A stretch of DNA of 64,000 bases from the NCBI RefSeq assembly GCF_026230105.1, contig NW_026614300.1, forward strand, positions 1 to 64,000. Reading direction: 5' to 3'. The notes under the pieces were generated by a model. The model was given only the letters and a program-made list of their open reading frames with translations, was not told where the DNA came from and ran no database searches. Positions 61,962 through 64,000 of this stretch are shown in pieces. Position 1 is the first letter of the stretch; each line of letters opens with the position of its first letter. Source of the stretch: Diorhabda sublineata. Taxonomy: Eukaryota; Arthropoda; Insecta; Coleoptera; Chrysomelidae. Both the position numbers and the translations under genes were made by a program.

Positions 61962-64000
61962 TATTTGAGTGAGTTTGCATATAACTTTGTCAGATATCAT
62001 CGAATAACATCGATTGAAGCCCATTGACGTCAACTGTCACTTTGTGTTAATTGAAAATTTTCAAAGTCTAACTTCCTAATTTGAAGTCGAATTTCAACAT
62101 TTCTCATATATTTGAGTGAGTTTGCATCTAACTTCGTCAGATATCATCGAATAACATCGATTGAAGCCCATTGAGGTCAACTGTCACTTTGTATTAATTG
62201 AAAATTTTCAAAGTCTAACTTCCTAATTTGGAGTCGAATTTCAACATTTCTCATATATTTGAGTGAGTTTGCATATAACTTTGTTAGATATCATCGAATA
62301 ACATCGATTGAAGCCCGTTGAGGTCAACTGTCACTTTGTGTTAATTGAAAATTTTCAAAGTCTAACTTCCTAATTTGAAGTCGAATTTCAACATTTCTCA
62401 TATATTTAGTGAGTTTGCATCTAACTTTGTCAGATATCATCGAATAAAATCGATTGAAGCCCATTGAGGTCAACTGTCACTTTGTGTTAATTGAAAATTT
62501 TCAAAGTCTAACTTCCTAATTTGAAGTCGAATTTCAACATTTCTCATATATTTGAGTGAGTTTGCATATAACTTTGTTAGATATCATCGAATAACATCGA
62601 TTGAAGCCCGTTGAGGTCAACTGTCACTTTGTGTTAATTGAAAATTATCAAAGTCTAACTTCCTAATTTAAAGTCGAATTTCAACATTTCTCATATATTT
62701 GAGTGAGTTTGCATATAACTTTGTCAGATATCATCGAATAAAAGCGATTGAAGCCCATTGAGGTCAACTGTCACTTTGTGTTAATTGAAAATTTTCAAAG
62801 TCTAACTTCCTAATTTGAAGTCGAATTTCAACATTTCTCATATATTTGAGTGTGTTTGCATCTAACTTTGTCAGATATCATCGAATAACATCGATTGAAG
62901 CCCATTGACGTCAACTGTCACTTTGTGTTAATTGAAAATTTTCAAAGTCTAACTTCCTAATTTGAAGTCAAATTTCAACATTTCTCATATATTTGAGTGA
63001 GTTTGCATCTAACTTTGTCAGATATCATCGAATAACATCGATTGAAGCCCATTGACGTCAACTGTCACTTTGTGTTAATTGAAAATTTTCAAAGTCTAAC
63101 TTCCTAATTTGAAGTCGAATTTCAACATTTCTCATATATTTGAGTGAGTTTGCATATAACTTTGTCAGATATCATCGAATAACATCGATTGAAGCCTATT
63201 GACGTAAACTGTCACTTTGTGTTAATTGAAAATTTTCAAAGTCTAACTTCCTAATTTGAAGTCGAATTTCAACATTTCTCATATATTTGAGTGAGTTTGC
63301 ATCTAACTTCGTCAGATATCATCGAATAACATCGATTGAAGCCCATTGAGGTCAACTGTCACTTTGTGTTAATTGAAAATTTTCAAAGTCTAACTTCCTA
63401 ATTTGAAGTCGAATTTCAACATTTCTCATATATTTGAGTGTGTTTGCATCTAACTTTGTCAGATATCATCGAATAACATCGATTGAAGCCCATTGAGGTC
63501 AACTGTCACTTTGTGTTAATTGAAAATTTTCAAAGTCTAACTTCCTAATTTGGAGTCGAATTTCAACATTTCTCATATATTTGAGTGAGTTTGCATCTAA
63601 CTTTATCAGATAATCAGATAACATCGAATAAAATCGATTGAAGCCCATTGAGGTCAACTGTCACTTTGTGTTTATTGAAAATTTTCAAAGTCTAACTTCC
63701 TAATTTGGAGTCGAATTTCAACCTTTCTCATATATTTGAGTGAGTTTGCATCTAACTTTATCAGATAATCAGATATCATCGAATAAAATCGATTGAAGCC
63801 CATTGAGGTCAACTGTCACTTTGTGTTAATTGAAAATTTTCAAAGTCTAACTTCCTAATTTGAAGTCAAATTTCAACTTTTTTCATATATTTTAGTGAGT
63901 TTGCATCTAACTTTATCAGATATCATCGAATAACATCGATTGAAGCCCATTGACGTCAACTGTCACTTTGTGTTAATTGAAAATTTTCAAAGTCTAACTT
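61962..64000 (+). repeat. 22-monomer pattern, copy 3 (cut by the window end, one monomer deleted)
   Basis: The first 12 monomers follow 47660 and 50909 in order: TATTTAGTG at 62403, A47+G49 at 62696, GCCTATT at 63137 and the 155-bp pair from 63578. The GCCTATT monomer has GACGTAAAC, which destroys its TGACGTCA. The monomer at 63733 is a hybrid, so one monomer is missing compared with the other copies. The last monomer, from 63888, is a 113-bp fragment ended by the window. Confidence 0.85.
63578..63887 (+). repeat. Pair of 155-bp monomers, pair 6, second copy hybrid
   Basis: The first copy is typical, with a private C (CAACCTTTC) near 63723. The second (63733-63887) starts like the second copies of pairs 3 to 5 but ends with GTCAAAT and TTTTTTCATA, which elsewhere belong to the following monomer. 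This is a fusion of two neighbouring monomers. Confidence 0.8.

Larger units (their letters stand above)
1..64000 (+). repeat. Satellite DNA array, 147-bp monomer, about 434 full copies
   Basis: The window is a single head-to-tail tandem array. The start word TATTTGAGTG, or a one-base variant, recurs every 147 bp; summing start positions and indels gives 287 monomers before 42193 and 147 more up to 63888, then a 113-bp partial copy. Twelve monomers are 155 bp and a few dozen are 145 to 149 bp through single-base indels. The consensus has 47 G+C in 147 bp (32%). No copy is inverted and no foreign sequence interrupts the array. Satellites of this kind usually lie in centromeric or other constitutive heterochromatin; that placement is inferred, not seen. 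The array runs off both ends of the window, so its full size is unknown. Confidence 0.98.

Noticed and set aside
1..64000. Possible protein-coding repeat, because 147 is divisible by three and the reading frame would persist
   Set aside because: The consensus has stop codons in every frame on both strands. Frame 1 has TGA at positions 64, 91 and often 121. The longest open run is about 37 codons, on the minus strand with an ATG just inside each monomer, and it ends at a TGA in every copy. Single-base indels are tolerated freely, which does not suggest coding constraint.
1..64000. CRISPR array
   Set aside because: The repeated unit is 147 bp with no unique spacers between copies, and there are no cas genes.
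1..64000. Primate alpha satellite or another well-known centromeric repeat
   Set aside because: Alpha satellite has a 171-bp monomer of different sequence, and the consensus here does not match any plant centromere repeat I can recall with confidence. No family name is assigned.
1..64000. Embedded transposons, rDNA, tRNA genes or telomeric repeats
   Set aside because: Tracking monomer phase through the window leaves no gap larger than a few bases beyond the 147- or 155-bp units, so there is no room for such elements.
1..64000. Replication origin or regulatory region suggested by the AT richness and palindromes
   Set aside because: The features repeat uniformly along 64 kb and no unique site or gene stands out; the sequence alone gives no support for a specific origin.

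Overview
The whole 64,000-base window is one uninterrupted satellite DNA array. A monomer of 147 bp (about 68% A+T) repeats head to tail on one strand about 434 times, plus a last partial copy of 113 bp. I counted this by following the phase-marking start TATTTGAGTG through the window. I see no gene, RNA gene, transposon, CRISPR array or unique spacer. This organisation suggests a eukaryotic nuclear genome, with the array in centromeric, pericentromeric or other heterochromatin. I cannot name the species or a known satellite family. The monomer is not the 171-bp primate alpha satellite and has no complete CENP-B box.

Monomer numbering used throughout: position 1 is the first T of TATTTGAGTG. 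Landmarks are GATATC at 32-37, two CATCGA(A/T)T words 10 bp apart at 37-54, ATCGAT at 48-53, TTGAGGTCAA at 63-72, the perfect palindrome TTGAAAATTTTCAA at 90-103, TTGAA/TTCAA arms at 120-136, and CTCATATATTTGAG across the monomer junction (142-147 plus 1-8). Monomers fall into classes marked by linked substitutions: a = consensus with G123; b = A101; c = G62; d = A20+A58+C67; e = A20+G62+G84+G123; f = T24+T30+G62+A68+A99; g = C27; h = C27+A101; i = C27+G123. The right-hand part adds T11, A28, A47, G49, T88, C119, A122 and A128 variants and a 155-bp form.

Layout. 1-2501 is rich in a three-monomer unit and has many private indels. 2502-10438 is a mixed array with scattered duplicated two- and four-monomer blocks. 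10439-21610 is very regular: the first 71 monomers, to 20875, keep an exact 147-bp register, and a seven-monomer block i-b-c-d-e-f-g occurs three times. 21611-34697 is a chain of higher-order units of 11, 13, 8, 12, 16, 8, 12 and 9 monomers, each starting with class h except the 16-mer, which starts with class e. 35139-42192 is a tandem duplication of a 24-monomer, 3,527-bp unit with only about three differences seen between copies. About 42.6 kb the array changes to a second variant family, which runs to the end in nested units of 6, 7, 9, 11, 17 and 22 monomers and contains six pairs of 155-bp monomers.

Nothing here encodes a protein or operates as a genetic system in the usual sense. The interest lies in the architecture: a repeat exactly as long as nucleosome-core DNA, closely set dyad symmetries that the class-defining substitutions break or perfect, about 90 copies of the palindrome TGACGTCA confined to certain monomer classes, and clear traces of unequal exchange, including hybrid monomers at deletion junctions.
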